Source: Nocardia sp. NRRL S-836 (GTDB taxonomy: Bacteria; Actinomycetota; Actinomycetes; Mycobacteriales; Pseudonocardiaceae). From it: a stretch of DNA of 64,000 bases. The translations under genes and the position numbers were made by a program. The stretch lies in NCBI RefSeq assembly GCF_001279525.1, contig NZ_LGDY01000114.1, forward strand, positions 124,001 to 188,000. The letters run 5' to 3'. The notes beneath the pieces are model-generated. The model was given only the letters and a program-made list of their open reading frames with translations. It did not search any database and was not told the origin of the DNA. Shown here in pieces: positions 1 to 9,120 of the stretch. How positions within the stretch are numbered: position 1 is the first letter of the stretch; each line of letters begins with the position of its first letter.

Positions 1-135
1 GCCGACACCGAGAGCAACGCCTTGACCAGCGCGTTCGGTGTGTCGAGCTTCCCGACCGTGGCGCGGCTGGACGGCCGGCTCGTCGTCAGCAGCGGCAGCA
101 AGCTCACCGACGTGCTCGAACCGGTGGCGAGCTGA
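1..135 (+). CDS. C-terminal end of a thioredoxin-like (TlpA/redoxin) protein, partial
   Basis: Frame 1 is open from the window edge to a TGA at 133-135 and gives 44 residues. They contain FGVSSFPTVARLDG, the cis-proline strand and following strand typical of thioredoxin-fold TlpA-like proteins. The catalytic CxxC would lie upstream and is not visible. The stop shares one base with the ATG of the ABC transporter, so the two are translationally coupled. With the transporter and S26 peptidase downstream this looks like the end of an operon for redox handling and export of a small peptide or protein; that role is inference from context. Confidence 0.6.
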   Translation, partial: ADTESNALTSAFGVSSFPTVARLDGRLVVSSGSKLTDVLEPVAS

Positions 136-1952
136 TGGGCCGCGCCGCCGTCGCCGGGCTGCGGCTCACCTGGCGGGCCGCCCGCGCGGGCACCGTGCTG
201 CTGCTGGTCATCGCCGCGCTGGGCGGCGCGGCCGTTCCGGTGGCGGCGTGGCTGGGCAAGCTGCTGATCGACGAGATCGCCCGCGGCCGGGCCGCCGACG
301 AACGCCTCGCGGTGGGCCTCGCGCTCGGTGCGGCGCTCGTCGGCAGCGGCGCGGCCGTGCTCACCTACGTGGGCACGTACGTGGGCGTGCGCGTGCAACG
401 GTCGGTGAACCTGCACGTCGAGGACGAGCTGAACCGCTCGGTGAACGACCTGGTCGGCCTGCGCAACTTCGAGAACCCGGTGTTCCACGACCGGCTGCGG
501 CTGGCCGCCCAGGGCGCGCAGAGCGCCCCGTCCGTGCTCACCGAGCTCAGCATCGAACTGGTGCGCAAGGTGCTGACGATCGCGGGTTTCGTCGGCGCGC
601 TGCTCGCAGTCTGGCCGCTCATGGGCGTCCTGCTGGTGGTCGCCGCGGTGCCCGCGTTCCTCGCGCAGCTGGCGATGTCGAAACGGCACGCGGCGACGGT
701 CGAGACGATGATGAACACCGTCCGCAGGCAGTTCTACTACCGCTCGCTGATCACGGAGAGCCAGGCGGCCAAGGAGATCCGGCTGTTCGGGCTGGGCGAC
801 CTGTTCCGCGCGCGGTCACGGGAGGCGCTCGCGTCCTCCTCCGGCGCCGAGCTCGCCGTGCGGCGCCGGAACCTCGTCGTGGAGTCGGGGTTCAGCGTCC
901 TCAACGCGGCGGTCGCGGCGATCGGCACCGCCGTCGTCGTCGCGAGCGCGGTGCGCGGCACGGTGTCGATCGGTGACGTGTCGCTGTTCATCGCGGCCGT
1001 GGCGTCGCTGCAGGGCGCGTTCACGTCGTTGATCATGCAGTTCGGTCAGGTGACCGAGTCGCTCAAGCTGTTCCGGCACTTCGTCGACCTCATCGGCGGC
1101 GAGCCGGACCTGGTCGACGGCACCGTCGAGGCCCCACCGCTGCGCCAGGGCATCGAGCTGCGCGACGTGTGGTTCCGCTACGACGAGAGCTCACCGTGGG
1201 TGCTGCGGGGCGTCACGTGCACGATCCCCGCGGGCACGGCGGTCGGGCTGGTCGGCGTGAACGGCGCGGGCAAGAGCACCCTCGTGAAGCTGCTGTGCCG
1301 CATGTACGACCCGGTGCGGGGCTCGATCCACTGGGACGGCACGGACCTGCGCGAGCTGAGCGCGGCGACGGTGCGCCGCCGCACCGCCGCGGTGTTCCAG
1401 GACTTCATGAACTACGACCTCACGGCCGCCGAGAACATCGGCGTCGGCGACCTGCCCGGCCTGGCCGACCAGGCCAGGATCGAGCGGGCCGCCGGGGTCG
1501 CGGAGATCGACGAGAAGATCCGCTCGCTGCCGCAGGGCTACCAGACGCTGCTCAGCCAGTCCTTCGTCGACTTCGCCGCGTTCGCGGCCGGTGCGGGCTC
1601 CTCGGGCGTGAACTTCTCGGGCGGCCAGTGGCAGCGGCTGGCGATCGCCCGGTCGCTGATGCGTGCCGACGCCGACTTCATGATCATGGACGAGCCGAGC
1701 TCCGGCCTGGACGCCGACGCCGAGCACCAGCTCGGCACGACGCTGCGGACGTTGCGCGCGGGCCGGACGAGCTTGCTGATCTCGCACCGCCTCAACGCCC
1801 TGCGCGACGCGGACCGGATCGTCGTGCTGGCCGGCGGCGTGGTCGCGGAGCACGGCTCGCACGACGAGCTGATGGTCGCCGACGGCGAGTACGCACGCCT
1901 GTTCCGACTGCAGGCGAGCAGCTACCAGGACGAGCGGGTGGCGCTGCCGTGA
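135..1952 (+). CDS. ABC transporter, fused permease and ATPase (exporter half-transporter)
   Basis: 605 residues, normal for a type IV exporter half-transporter that works as a dimer in the membrane. Residues 1-310 hold the hydrophobic transmembrane domain. The nucleotide-binding domain has Walker A (G374 VNGAGKST), signature FSGGQWQRLAIARSL around 495, Walker B FMIMDEP (D519, E520) and an H-loop in LLISHRL. The stretch before the signature is about ten residues longer than usual and Ala/Gly-rich. The start overlaps the preceding stop and the stop overlaps the peptidase start. ABC plus S26 peptidase plus thioredoxin-like protein is typical of actinobacterial peptide export modules; the cargo is not visible. 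Confidence 0.93.
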   Translation: MGRAAVAGLRLTWRAARAGTVLLLVIAALGGAAVPVAAWLGKLLIDEIARGRAADERLAVGLALGAALVGSGAAVLTYVGTYVGVRVQRSVNLHVEDELNRSVNDLVGLRNFENPVFHDRLRLAAQGAQSAPSVLTELSIELVRKVLTIAGFVGALLAVWPLMGVLLVVAAVPAFLAQLAMSKRHAATVETMMNTVRRQFYYRSLITESQAAKEIRLFGLGDLFRARSREALASSSGAELAVRRRNLVVESGFSVLNAAVAAIGTAVVVASAVRGTVSIGDVSLFIAAVASLQGAFTSLIMQFGQVTESLKLFRHFVDLIGGEPDLVDGTVEAPPLRQGIELRDVWFRYDESSPWVLRGVTCTIPAGTAVGLVGVNGAGKSTLVKLLCRMYDPVRGSIHWDGTDLRELSAATVRRRTAAVFQDFMNYDLTAAENIGVGDLPGLADQARIERAAGVAEIDEKIRSLPQGYQTLLSQSFVDFAAFAAGAGSSGVNFSGGQWQRLAIARSLMRADADFMIMDEPSSGLDADAEHQLGTTLRTLRAGRTSLLISHRLNALRDADRIVVLAGGVVAEHGSHDELMVADGEYARLFRLQASSYQDERVALP

Positions 1953-2377
1953 GGTCGCTGCTGGTGCTGCCGGTCGTGGCCGGCGCGGCCCTGTGGTGGC
2001 TGCGCGGCCGGTACCTGCTGGTCACGGTGCGCGGCGACAGCATGATGCCGGCGTTGCGACCGGACACGCGGGTGCTGGCCCGGCTGGGCGGCCGGTACCG
2101 CACGGGATCGGTCGTGGTGTTCCGGCGCGAGTCCGAGTTCGTGCAGCTGATGGTCAAACGGGTGGCGGCCCGCGCCGGTGAACCGGTGCCGGCGGACTGC
2201 CGCGCCGCCGTGCCCGACGCCGTGGTCCCGCCCGGCCACCTGCTGGTGCGCGGCGACAACCCCGGCAGCAGCGACTCCCGCACGTTCGGTTACGTGCGGG
2301 AGTCCGCCGTGCTCGGGACCGTCAGGGCCGGAACCCTCAGGGGTCGGGACCGTCAGGACGCGGACGTGACGCGGTAG
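1949..2377 (+). CDS. S26 family signal peptidase-like protein
   Basis: 142 residues starting at a GTG that overlaps the transporter stop (GTGA). An N-terminal hydrophobic segment (about 3-17) is followed by [10 protein letters not shown], with the family nucleophile Ser31, and by [11 protein letters not shown], with the general base Lys70. [14 protein letters not shown] is the last conserved box, close to the GDNRxxSxDSR box of bacterial leader peptidases. The protein is shorter than LepB, as in S26 members tied to peptide export. It probably removes a leader from the substrate of the adjacent transporter (inference). Its last 25 bases overlap the 3' end of relA on the other strand. Confidence 0.85.
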   Translation: MRSLLVLPVVAGAALWWLRGRYLLVTVRGDSMMPALRPDTRVLARLGGRYRTGSVVVFRRESEFVQLMVKRVAARAGEPVPADCRAAVPDAVVPPGHLLVRGDNPGSSDSRTFGYVRESAVLGTVRAGTLRGRDRQDADVTR

Positions 2378-4644
2378 ACGTCGTAGACGCCCTCCACGCT
2401 GCGCACGGCCTTCAGGACGTGGCCCAGGTGCTTCGGGTCGCCCATCTCGAACGAGAACCGGCTGACCGCGACCCGGTCGCGTGACGTCGTCACCGACGCC
2501 GACAGGATGTTCACCCGTTCGTCCGCCAGCACCTTCGTGACGTCGGACAGCAGCCGGTGCCGGTCGAGCGCCTCCACCTGGATGGCCACCAGGAACACGC
2601 TGGAGGCCGACGGCGCCCACTCGACGTCGAGCAGGCGTTCCGGCGACTTCAGCAGCTCGTCGGCGTTCGTGCAGTCGGTCCGGTGCACGGAGACACCGCC
2701 ACCGCGGGTCACGAACCCGAGGATGTCGTCGCCGGGCACCGGGGTGCAGCAGCGGGCGAGCTTCACCCAGACGTCGCCCGCGTCCTTGACGATCACGCCC
2801 GCGTCGCCCGTGGGACGGCGGCGGGTGACCGTGGACGGGGTGGCTCGGTCGGCGAGCTCCTCCTCGGCGTGCTCGACACCGCCGAGCTGGGCCACGAGCC
2901 GTTGCACGACGTGGCGGGCCGAGGTGTGGCCCTCGCCCACCGCCGCGTACAGCGCGCTCATGTCCGGGTAGTGCAGCTCCTTGGCGAGGGCCTGCATGGA
3001 GTCGACGGAGACCAGGCGCTGGATCGGCAGGCCGACGCGCCGCACCTCCTTGGTGATCGCCTCCTTGCCCTGCTCGATCGCCTCTTCCTTGCGCTCCTTG
3101 GCGAACCACTGCTTGATCTTCGCCTTGGCGCGCGGGGAGGCCACGAACGACAGCCAGTCACGGGACGGGCCCGCACCCTCGGCCTTCGACGTGAAGATCT
3201 CGACGACCTCGCCGTTCTCGAGCTTGCGCTCCAGGGCGACCAGGCGGCCGTTGACGCGGGCACCGATGCAGCGGTGACCCACCTCGGTGTGCACGGCGTA
3301 GGCGAAGTCGACCGGGCAGGAGCCCACCGGGAGCGTCTGCACGTCACCCTTCGGGGTGAACACGAAGATCTCCCGCGCGGCGAGGTCCCAGCGCAGCCCT
3401 TCGAGGAACTCACCGGGGTCCGCGGCTTCCCGCTGCCAGTCGAGGAGCTGGCGCATCCACGCCATCTCGTCGATCTCGACGGACTTGCCGTTGTGCGTGC
3501 CCTTGGTCTCCTTGTACCGCCAGTGCGCGGCGATGCCGTACTCGGCCCGCTGGTGCATCTCGTGGGTGCGGATCTGCACCTCAAGGGGCTTGCCGTCCGG
3601 CCCGATCACGGTCGTGTGCAGCGACTGGTACACGCCGAACCGCGGCTGCGCGATGTAGTCCTTGAACCGGCCCGGCATCGGCTGCCACGCGGCGTGCACG
3701 ACACCCATGGCGGCGTAGCAGTCACGCACCTCGTCGACCAGGATCCGCACGCCCACCAGGTCGTGGATGTCGTCGAACTCGCGTCCGCGGACGATCATCT
3801 TCTGGTTGATCGAGTAGTAGTGCTTCGGCCGCCCCTCGACCTTGGCAACGATCCGCGCGCCCTCCAGCTGGCCGTTGAGCTCCTCGACGACCGTCCGCAG
3901 GTACGTGTCACGACTCGGCGCGCGCTTGGCGACCAGCCGCACGATCTCGTCGTACTTCTTCGGCTGGAGGATCGCGAACGCGAGGTCCTCCAGCTCCCAC
4001 TTCACGGTCGCCATGCCCAGCCGGTGCGCGAGCGGCGCGAGCACTTCGAGCGTCTCGCGGGCCTTGCGGGCCTGCTTCTCCGGCGGCAGGAACCGCATCG
4101 TGCGCATGTTGTGCAGCCGGTCGGCGAGCTTGATGACCAGGACCCGCGGGTCCTTGGCCATCGCGATGACCATCTTGCGGATGGTCTCCGCCTCGGCCGC
4201 GGCCCCCAGCTTCACCTTGTCGAGCTTCGTGACGCCGTCGACCAGCCGGGCGACCTCCTCGCCGAAGTCCTCCTTCAGCTGGCTGAGCGAGTAGTCGGTG
4301 TCCTCCACGGTGTCGTGCAGCAGCGCCGCCACCAGCGTCGTGGTGTCCATGCCCAGCTCGGCGAGGATCGTCGCCACGGCGAGCGGGTGGGTGATGTACG
4401 GGTCGCCGGACTTGCGGCGCTGCGGTCGGTGCTTCTCCTCGGCGACGTCGTACGCGTGCTGCAGAAGCGCCAGATCGGCCTTGGGATGGAGGTCGTAGTG
4501 CGCGGCGGCGAGAGGTTCGAGGACCTGCTTCACCGGGGCCGCACGTTGGGCGGTGATGCGCCGCGCCAGGCGGGCGCGCACACGCCGGGTAGCCGACGGT
4601 TGAACAGCCGTCGCAGCGGGTTCGGTGTCTTGACTCAACCCCAC
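2353..4644 (-). CDS. relA: Bifunctional (p)ppGpp synthase/hydrolase RelA/SpoT
   Basis: 763 residues, full length for actinobacterial Rel. The HD hydrolase domain has H86 and the H110-D111 pair (LLHDTVEDT). The synthetase domain carries RFKD at 326-329, the RxKD motif found in bifunctional enzymes rather than in synthetase-only RelA, followed by QSLHTTV. A TGS domain ([17 protein letters not shown]) and a C-terminal ACT domain ([17 protein letters not shown]) follow. It makes and degrades the stringent-response alarmone. In most actinobacteria it directly follows apt; here about 2.8 kb of unrelated genes separate the two. The start is GTG or ATG near 4644; residues 1-35 are poorly conserved, so the exact start is less certain. 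Confidence 0.97.
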   Translation of the reverse strand: MGLSQDTEPAATAVQPSATRRVRARLARRITAQRAAPVKQVLEPLAAAHYDLHPKADLALLQHAYDVAEEKHRPQRRKSGDPYITHPLAVATILAELGMDTTTLVAALLHDTVEDTDYSLSQLKEDFGEEVARLVDGVTKLDKVKLGAAAEAETIRKMVIAMAKDPRVLVIKLADRLHNMRTMRFLPPEKQARKARETLEVLAPLAHRLGMATVKWELEDLAFAILQPKKYDEIVRLVAKRAPSRDTYLRTVVEELNGQLEGARIVAKVEGRPKHYYSINQKMIVRGREFDDIHDLVGVRILVDEVRDCYAAMGVVHAAWQPMPGRFKDYIAQPRFGVYQSLHTTVIGPDGKPLEVQIRTHEMHQRAEYGIAAHWRYKETKGTHNGKSVEIDEMAWMRQLLDWQREAADPGEFLEGLRWDLAAREIFVFTPKGDVQTLPVGSCPVDFAYAVHTEVGHRCIGARVNGRLVALERKLENGEVVEIFTSKAEGAGPSRDWLSFVASPRAKAKIKQWFAKERKEEAIEQGKEAITKEVRRVGLPIQRLVSVDSMQALAKELHYPDMSALYAAVGEGHTSARHVVQRLVAQLGGVEHAEEELADRATPSTVTRRRPTGDAGVIVKDAGDVWVKLARCCTPVPGDDILGFVTRGGGVSVHRTDCTNADELLKSPERLLDVEWAPSASSVFLVAIQVEALDRHRLLSDVTKVLADERVNILSASVTTSRDRVAVSRFSFEMGDPKHLGHVLKAVRSVEGVYDVYRVTSAS

Positions 4645-4692
4645 GCTCCTCGGGTCTCGCGAGTACCGAGGATAACGCGTTCACGCTGAGGA

Positions 4693-4748
4693 AACTTCCG
4701 GTGGCGCGCTGAGCGGCACAGCTCACACGGTGAACGCTCCCGGAAGTT
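4693..4748. promoter_or_regulatory. Inverted repeat between DUF397 gene and relA
   Basis: AACTTCCGG at 4693-4701 is matched by CCGGAAGTT at 4740-4748, with a further TCACACGGTGA palindrome in the loop. It lies after the DUF397 stop and before relA. It could terminate the DUF397 transcript or control relA; there is no T-tract. Confidence 0.35.
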
Positions 4749-4760
4749 CCGCTGAGCCGA

Positions 4761-4937
4761 TCAGGCGACGTGGGCCACGAACGCACGCCAGGCGTGGACC
4801 GTGAACACGAGCCGGTCACCGCTCGCGTTCTTCGAGTCACGCACGAGCGCGTCGGCGGCCAACGACACCTCGACGCACGCCTGGCCGTCCTGTCCTCCGC
4901 TGTAGGTGCTCTTACGCCAGGTCCGTTCGTGGCTCAT
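4761..4937 (-). CDS. DUF397 family small protein
   Basis: 58 residues from the ATG at 4937, which has GAAGGGA upstream; a longer frame to 4997 lacks a ribosome site and conserved residues. The family pattern W-x-K-S-x-Y-S-x(3)-G-x-x-C-V-E-V is present (TWRKSTYSGGQDGQACVEV) as is the RDSKN turn and the FTVHAWRAFVA end. DUF397 proteins are small partners encoded next to XRE regulators all over actinomycete genomes, and some such pairs act in development. Its start lies 26 bp inside the XRE gene's 3' end, so the pair is cotranslated. Exact biochemical function is not known to me. Confidence 0.88.
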   Translation of the reverse strand: MSHERTWRKSTYSGGQDGQACVEVSLAADALVRDSKNASGDRLVFTVHAWRAFVAHVA

Positions 4938-5763
4938 GCGGGTCCCTTCGCGGTCCGCTGACGTAGTTCGCCAGCATGCTCCGCGATTGTTCCGCATCCA
5001 ACGCGTGCCTCTCCAGCCACGCGAAGAACTCCTTGTTCTCGCGCACGACGGCAGGGTCCTGGGAGAACACCATCGCGACCTCGTTCTCGGTGTAGACCAG
5101 CGGTTCGGCCTTGGCGAAGCTGAACAACATGCGCGCCGACCGCGTGGCGAGCGCTACGCCTGCCGAGATCGGCACGATCCGCAGAACGTGCGTGTTGAAC
5201 AGCAGCTGCAGGTACTGGTCCTCCATGACCCGGTCGTCGCCCACACGCAACTGCAAGGCGAGCTCGTGCACAAAGAACAGACATTCCGGACGATCCGGAC
5301 GCCTCATGGTCGCCTGTCGGTCCATACGCGCTCGAAGGTTTCGTTCGACCAGCTCTGGCGGCTGGCCGTGCTCGGTGAACAGGGAATGCGCGTAGCTCTC
5401 CGTTTGAATGAGGCCGGGGAACGTCAGGACGTCGTAGGTGACGATTTTCGTGGCCATCGCCTCGGCCATCGCAAGCGTGCGGATGTTGTCGTGGACCTGC
5501 ACCACGTTGAGGTCGAACGCGTACCGGTACCGAGTCCGGAACTCCTCGAAGAACTCCGACCCCTTCCCACACAACATCACGTACTGCACGAGGTCGATCT
5601 CGCTCGCCCTCGCCTTGCCCTTCTCGATGTTGGACACCTTGCTCGCGTCCCAGCCGAGCCGGTCCGCGAACGCGGCGCCGGTCATGCCGGAGTGGTGTTC
5701 GCGCAGCCGGCGCAGCTCATCGCCGAGGTCCCTGCTGTACGCGGTGGAGGTAAGCGCAGTCAT
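4912..5763 (-). CDS. XRE-family regulator with C-terminal DUF5753-type domain
   Basis: 283 residues from ATG 5763. Residues 8-60 form a Cro/C1 helix-turn-helix (LRRLREHHSGMTGAAFADRLGWDASKVSNIEKGK). The rest matches the long C-terminal domain of actinomycete XRE proteins partnered with DUF397 (VLTFPGLIQTESYAHSLF, then RMDRQATMRRPDRPECLFFVHE). It overlaps the DUF397 gene by 26 bp and diverges from the toxin gene across 115 bp, so it may control that promoter as well as its own (inference). Base composition here is visibly less GC-rich than in relA or secD, fitting acquired DNA. Confidence 0.9.
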   Translation of the reverse strand: MTALTSTAYSRDLGDELRRLREHHSGMTGAAFADRLGWDASKVSNIEKGKARASEIDLVQYVMLCGKGSEFFEEFRTRYRYAFDLNVVQVHDNIRTLAMAEAMATKIVTYDVLTFPGLIQTESYAHSLFTEHGQPPELVERNLRARMDRQATMRRPDRPECLFFVHELALQLRVGDDRVMEDQYLQLLFNTHVLRIVPISAGVALATRSARMLFSFAKAEPLVYTENEVAMVFSQDPAVVRENKEFFAWLERHALDAEQSRSMLANYVSGPRRDPHEPRTDLA

Positions 5764-5878
5764 ACCTGGGCAAATTACGCATTGGAGATTCTCCACGAAC
5801 TTGCTCATAAGGGTGAAAACCATCGAGGCTTCGTCAGCCCGTGGCATCATTCGCGCCAGGTGACGCGAGGGGCACGGC

Positions 5879-6603
5879 GTGACTTCGCTGGAGGAAGTGG
5901 GCAACGCGCTGCGCCGCGTCCTGGAAAAGATCGAGCAGTCGATCGCGGCGCACCATCGCGCAGCAGATCTTGCCAACGAGGCGCGAGTGCTCATCACCGA
6001 CGCGGGAACGGGCAGCGACCAGGATGACGTCGCGGACGTGTGTGCCCTGTTCACACGCGTAGTCGAAGGATCACCGAGCCGGAAGGCCAGGTGTCCAGCC
6101 TTGCGACCGCCGCGGACCTGACCCGCACGTACCTGGGTGATCTGGGCGTCAGCAACACGACACCGTTCGCCACGTCCTCGACGAGTACCACGACGAGCCG
6201 TGTCGAGGCTTTGCGGAAGACGCTTCCGCCACCGGTCCAACCGGGCAGCGGGAGCAAGACGCACGGCCGCTGGTTCGCCGAAGGCCGCATCGGCGGTGAA
6301 ATCAGCAGCGGTGACGACCCGACAGCCGACGACGTGTGGCGGCTGCTTCGCGAAGCGGGGTTGCCACGCCCAGGACGCCCGTTCACAGCGTCCCACGCAG
6401 AGATGAAACTGGCGGCGCACATGCGCGCCAACGACGTCCGGCACGCCGAGATCGTCATCAACAACGTTCCTTGTAAGCTCGACTTCGGGTGTGAAGCTTT
6501 GCTCGGAGTGGTTCTGCCCGAGGGTTTTTCACTCACCGTCCACGGAACGAACGGTTACCACCGGACATTCACAGGAGGGAGACGACCGCCGTGGCAACGC
6601 TGA
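5879..6603 (+). pseudogene. DddA-like (SCP1.201-like) deaminase toxin, split by a frameshift
   Basis: The gene reads in two frames. 5879-6121 (GTG start) encodes MTSLEEVGNALRRVLEKIEQ and a helical N-terminal region as in full-length toxins of this family. From 6028 the continuation is one frame back, through residues RITEPEGQVSSLATAADLTRTYL to a complete deaminase domain. That domain has the zinc/catalytic HAE (6394-6402), the INNVPC-x5-C zinc cysteines and the LPEGFSLTV strand. The family deaminates cytosine in DNA. The shift must lie within 6028-6118, where both frames are open, and looks like loss of one base; no standard slippery heptamer is evident. A shorter product from GTG 6040 could still carry the deaminase domain. 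The stop overlaps the immunity gene. Confidence 0.82.
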
Positions 6604-7010
6604 AAGCGATCTACGACCTCGCGACGGGCGACTCTCCGGTCATGATCAGCACCGTCGACGAGCTGACCGCGCTGGTGGAGCGGGTGAGTGCTTACTCCGC
6701 ACGGCACCCGCACGCGTCGATCGTGGAGATCTCCGTTGCGGCTGATCCGTACAGCTTCCCCACCCTGTACGCAGGAATCGGCGCGGAGAACGGGTTCGTG
6801 CAGGAATATTGGAATCCCTCCAGGTCGACGATCGGCGATCAGGGAGCAACCGGGACCGTGATCTACGACCTCCAGGGCAACGGCACCGAGGTACCTGCTG
6901 TGCAGCAGGTACCGATGGAAATCGTGCGCGAAGTGCTCGAGGCTTACCTGGGACACGACGGTGTGCTTCCCGCGAACTTCCCCGCACTGCATCCGATCCC
7001 GCTTGACTGA
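6591..7010 (+). CDS. Imm1-family immunity protein
   Basis: 139 residues from a GTG with AGGAGGGA at 6573-6580, ten bases upstream. The sequence fits Imm1 (PVMISTVDELTALVERVSA at the start, then LYAGIGAENGFVQ and the closing EIVREVLEAYL helix). Imm1 proteins are the usual partners of SCP1.201-like deaminase toxins and block the active site. It overlaps the toxin 3' end by 13 bp. The intact reading frame and strong ribosome site suggest immunity is still expressed although the toxin frame is broken. Confidence 0.85.
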   Translation: MATLKAIYDLATGDSPVMISTVDELTALVERVSAYSARHPHASIVEISVAADPYSFPTLYAGIGAENGFVQEYWNPSRSTIGDQGATGTVIYDLQGNGTEVPAVQQVPMEIVREVLEAYLGHDGVLPANFPALHPIPLD

Positions 7011-7017
7011 GCCGAGC

Positions 7018-7308
7018 ATGAGGACGTTCCTGTGGTGTGGCGCGATGAACGTCGCCTGGCTGCTCGCGATGGCCTACGGCGCCCTGCAGGAGGCGGGCCA
7101 CGTCGACCTGCGCGCGATGCTCGGCACGGCAACGGCGTGGGTGCTGGCGACGGCGGCGAGCTGGTCGTTGCTGCGGCGCTCGACGCGCAGGCACGCCGTG
7201 TGGGAGTACGCCGTGGTGACGGCGCCCGCCGCGTTGGTGGCGCTCGTGCTGGTCACGACCGGCGCGTGGTTCGTGTCGCCGCCGGGACCGGTCCGCCCGC
7301 TCTCCTGA
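7018..7308 (+). CDS. Small membrane protein of unknown function
   Basis: 96 residues from ATG 7018; the frame extends upstream to 6961 but inside the immunity gene. Three hydrophobic segments are visible: residues 1-24, 42-58 and about 68-90, with the basic loop RRSTRRH between the second and third. No family recognised. It follows the immunity gene by 7 bp and may be cotranscribed with it, or belong to the chromosomal backbone. Confidence 0.6.
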   Translation: MRTFLWCGAMNVAWLLAMAYGALQEAGHVDLRAMLGTATAWVLATAASWSLLRRSTRRHAVWEYAVVTAPAALVALVLVTTGAWFVSPPGPVRPLS

Positions 7309-7386
7309 CCCGCCTCGAAGCCGTGAGTGAACGGGTGGCGACGCAGGATCCGGCTTCGGAGCGCACCGTTGTCGGTGTGAAACGAC

Positions 7387-7419
7387 GAAGACCGGCAACG
7401 TGGGGCGTTGCCGGTCTTC
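7387..7419. terminator. Hairpin terminator between island and apt
   Basis: Perfect 14-bp stem (GAAGACCGGCAACG at 7387-7400 with its complement at 7406-7419) and a five-base loop. It lies 15 bp past the apt stop and about 80 bp past the membrane-protein stop, so it can serve both converging transcripts. No long T-tract, as is common in high-GC terminators. Confidence 0.8.
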
Positions 7420-7434
7420 AGCGGGTCGCGGGTT

Positions 7435-7953
7435 CTAGACGGCGAGCAGGGCGTTGACCTCACGGCCCGCGAGCCGTGAGCGGCCGCCCAGCGCCGGGAT
7501 CTCCAACACCACCGACACACCCGTCACGATGCCGCCCGCGCGCTCCACGAGCGTGCAGGCGGCCTCCGCGGTGCCTCCGGTGGCCAGCACGTCGTCCACG
7601 ACGACCACGCGCTGTCCTGGCTGGATGGCGTCGGCGGGCAGTTCCAGCGACGCCGTGCCGTACTCGAGGTCGTAGGACACCGAGTCGGCCACGGCGGGGA
7701 GCTTGCCGGGCTTGCGCAGCGGCACGACGCCGTAGCGCCAGCCGTAGCCGAGCGCGGCGCCCAGGAGGAAGCCGCGCGACTCGATGGCGGCGATCACCTG
7801 GGTGCTGTCGTCGATCTTGTCCTGCAGGGCGTCGACCACGGCGCGCAGGGCGTCCGGGTCGGCGAGGACGGGCGTGAAGTCCCGGAAGACGACCCCCGGC
7901 CGGGGGAAGTCGGGGACCTCACGCAGCAGTCCCAGAGCACGATCTAGCTTCAA
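7435..7953 (-). CDS. apt: Adenine phosphoribosyltransferase
   Basis: 172 residues. It converts adenine and PRPP to AMP (purine salvage). The PRPP-binding motif VVVVDDVLATGGTA and the N-terminal RDFTPVLADPDALR box are clear. The start is a TTG at 7953 overlapping the secF stop (TTGA); no ATG or GTG in frame gives the conserved LDRALGLLREVPDFPRPGV beginning. It is translationally coupled to secF, as usual in actinobacteria, where relA would come next. Confidence 0.95.
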   Translation of the reverse strand: MKLDRALGLLREVPDFPRPGVVFRDFTPVLADPDALRAVVDALQDKIDDSTQVIAAIESRGFLLGAALGYGWRYGVVPLRKPGKLPAVADSVSYDLEYGTASLELPADAIQPGQRVVVVDDVLATGGTAEAACTLVERAGGIVTGVSVVLEIPALGGRSRLAGREVNALLAV

Positions 7954-9119
7954 CGCTGGCGCTTTCCGGTCGGGCGGCCACGACGGTTGTCGGCGGCCTT
8001 GGCGGTGCGGTGCGGCACCGACGCGGCGGCGGCCATCGCTTCTTCCTTGCGCAGGTCGGCGGACAGCGTCTCGTCGTCGACCGACTCGATGCCCTCGGCG
8101 ACCTCCGGGGAGGCACCCGCCGACGTGGCCTTGGCGCGGCGGGCGGCCACGCGCTTGGCCTGCGTGACGTACTTCGGGTCGCGCATCTTCAGGTCCACCA
8201 GGACCGGGGTCGCGATGAAGATCGACGACAGGGCACCGACGAACATGCCGACGAGCTGCACCAGCGCCAGGTCCTGCAGCGTGCCGACGCCCAGGATGCC
8301 GACGCCGACGACCAGCAGGCCGATGACCGGCAGCAGCGCGATCAGCGAGGTGTTGATCGAGCGCATCAGCGTCTGGTTCAGCGCCAGGTTCGCCGCCTCC
8401 GCGTAGGTGCGGCGGGTCAGGCCCAGCAGGCCTCGGGTGTTCTCCTTGACCTTGTCGAACACGACGACCGTGTCGTACAGCGAGAAGCCGAGGATCGTGA
8501 GCAGACCGATGACCGTCGCCGGCGTCACCTCGAAGCCGACGAGCGAGTACACGCCCGCGGTGATGACGACGTCGTGGAACACCGCGACGAGCGCGCCGAC
8601 GGCCATCCGCCACTCGAAGTAGAACGCCAGGAACAGCGTCACCACCACGAAGAACCAGAACAGCGCCCACAGCGCCTTGCCGCTGATCTCACCGCCCCAG
8701 GACGCGGAGACGGCGCTGTCGGAGATCGTCCCCGCGCCGCCGCGCGGGTTGGTGTCCGCCGCCAGCGCCGCCTTGAGGCTCGAGACCTCGGCGATGCTCA
8801 GCGCGGGCGACTTGATCTGGATCGAGGCGCTGGCACCGGTGCCGACGGCCTGCACGGCGTTCGGCTTCTTGCCGGGCACCGCCTTCGCGAACGAGTCCTC
8901 GACGGCGTTCGTGGTGATCGGCTGGCCCGACTGCGAGACCGACGGCAGCGAGATCTTGGTGCCGCCCTCGAAGTCGATGCCGAGGTTGAAGCCCCTGAAC
9001 ACCATCGAGCCGAGGCAGACCAGCAGGATGATGCCGGAGATGATGTACCAGCGGGTGCGCTTGCCGACGATGTCGAAAGCGCCGTTGCCCACGTAGAGGC
9101 GCGTGAACACGTTGCTCAT
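7950..9119 (-). CDS. secF: Protein translocase subunit SecF
   Basis: 389 residues. Together with SecD it uses the proton gradient to help SecYEG complete export. The family box FNLGIDFEGGT follows the first membrane helix; five more helices follow the periplasmic domain, including ITAGVYSLVGFEVTPATVIGLLTILGFS with the D-T/V-V-F motif. The last about 80 residues are a charged Lys/Arg/Ala-rich cytoplasmic tail ending in GRPTGKRQR. ATG start one base after the secD stop. Confidence 0.97.
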   Translation of the reverse strand: MSNVFTRLYVGNGAFDIVGKRTRWYIISGIILLVCLGSMVFRGFNLGIDFEGGTKISLPSVSQSGQPITTNAVEDSFAKAVPGKKPNAVQAVGTGASASIQIKSPALSIAEVSSLKAALAADTNPRGGAGTISDSAVSASWGGEISGKALWALFWFFVVVTLFLAFYFEWRMAVGALVAVFHDVVITAGVYSLVGFEVTPATVIGLLTILGFSLYDTVVVFDKVKENTRGLLGLTRRTYAEAANLALNQTLMRSINTSLIALLPVIGLLVVGVGILGVGTLQDLALVQLVGMFVGALSSIFIATPVLVDLKMRDPKYVTQAKRVAARRAKATSAGASPEVAEGIESVDDETLSADLRKEEAMAAAASVPHRTAKAADNRRGRPTGKRQR

Positions 9120-9120
9120 G

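Noticed and set aside
2557..4689. Long plus-strand frame antisense to relA
   Set aside because: His/Arg/Leu-rich shadow of relA codon structure; no ribosome site or homology. The same applies to long frames opposite secD, gcvP and argS.
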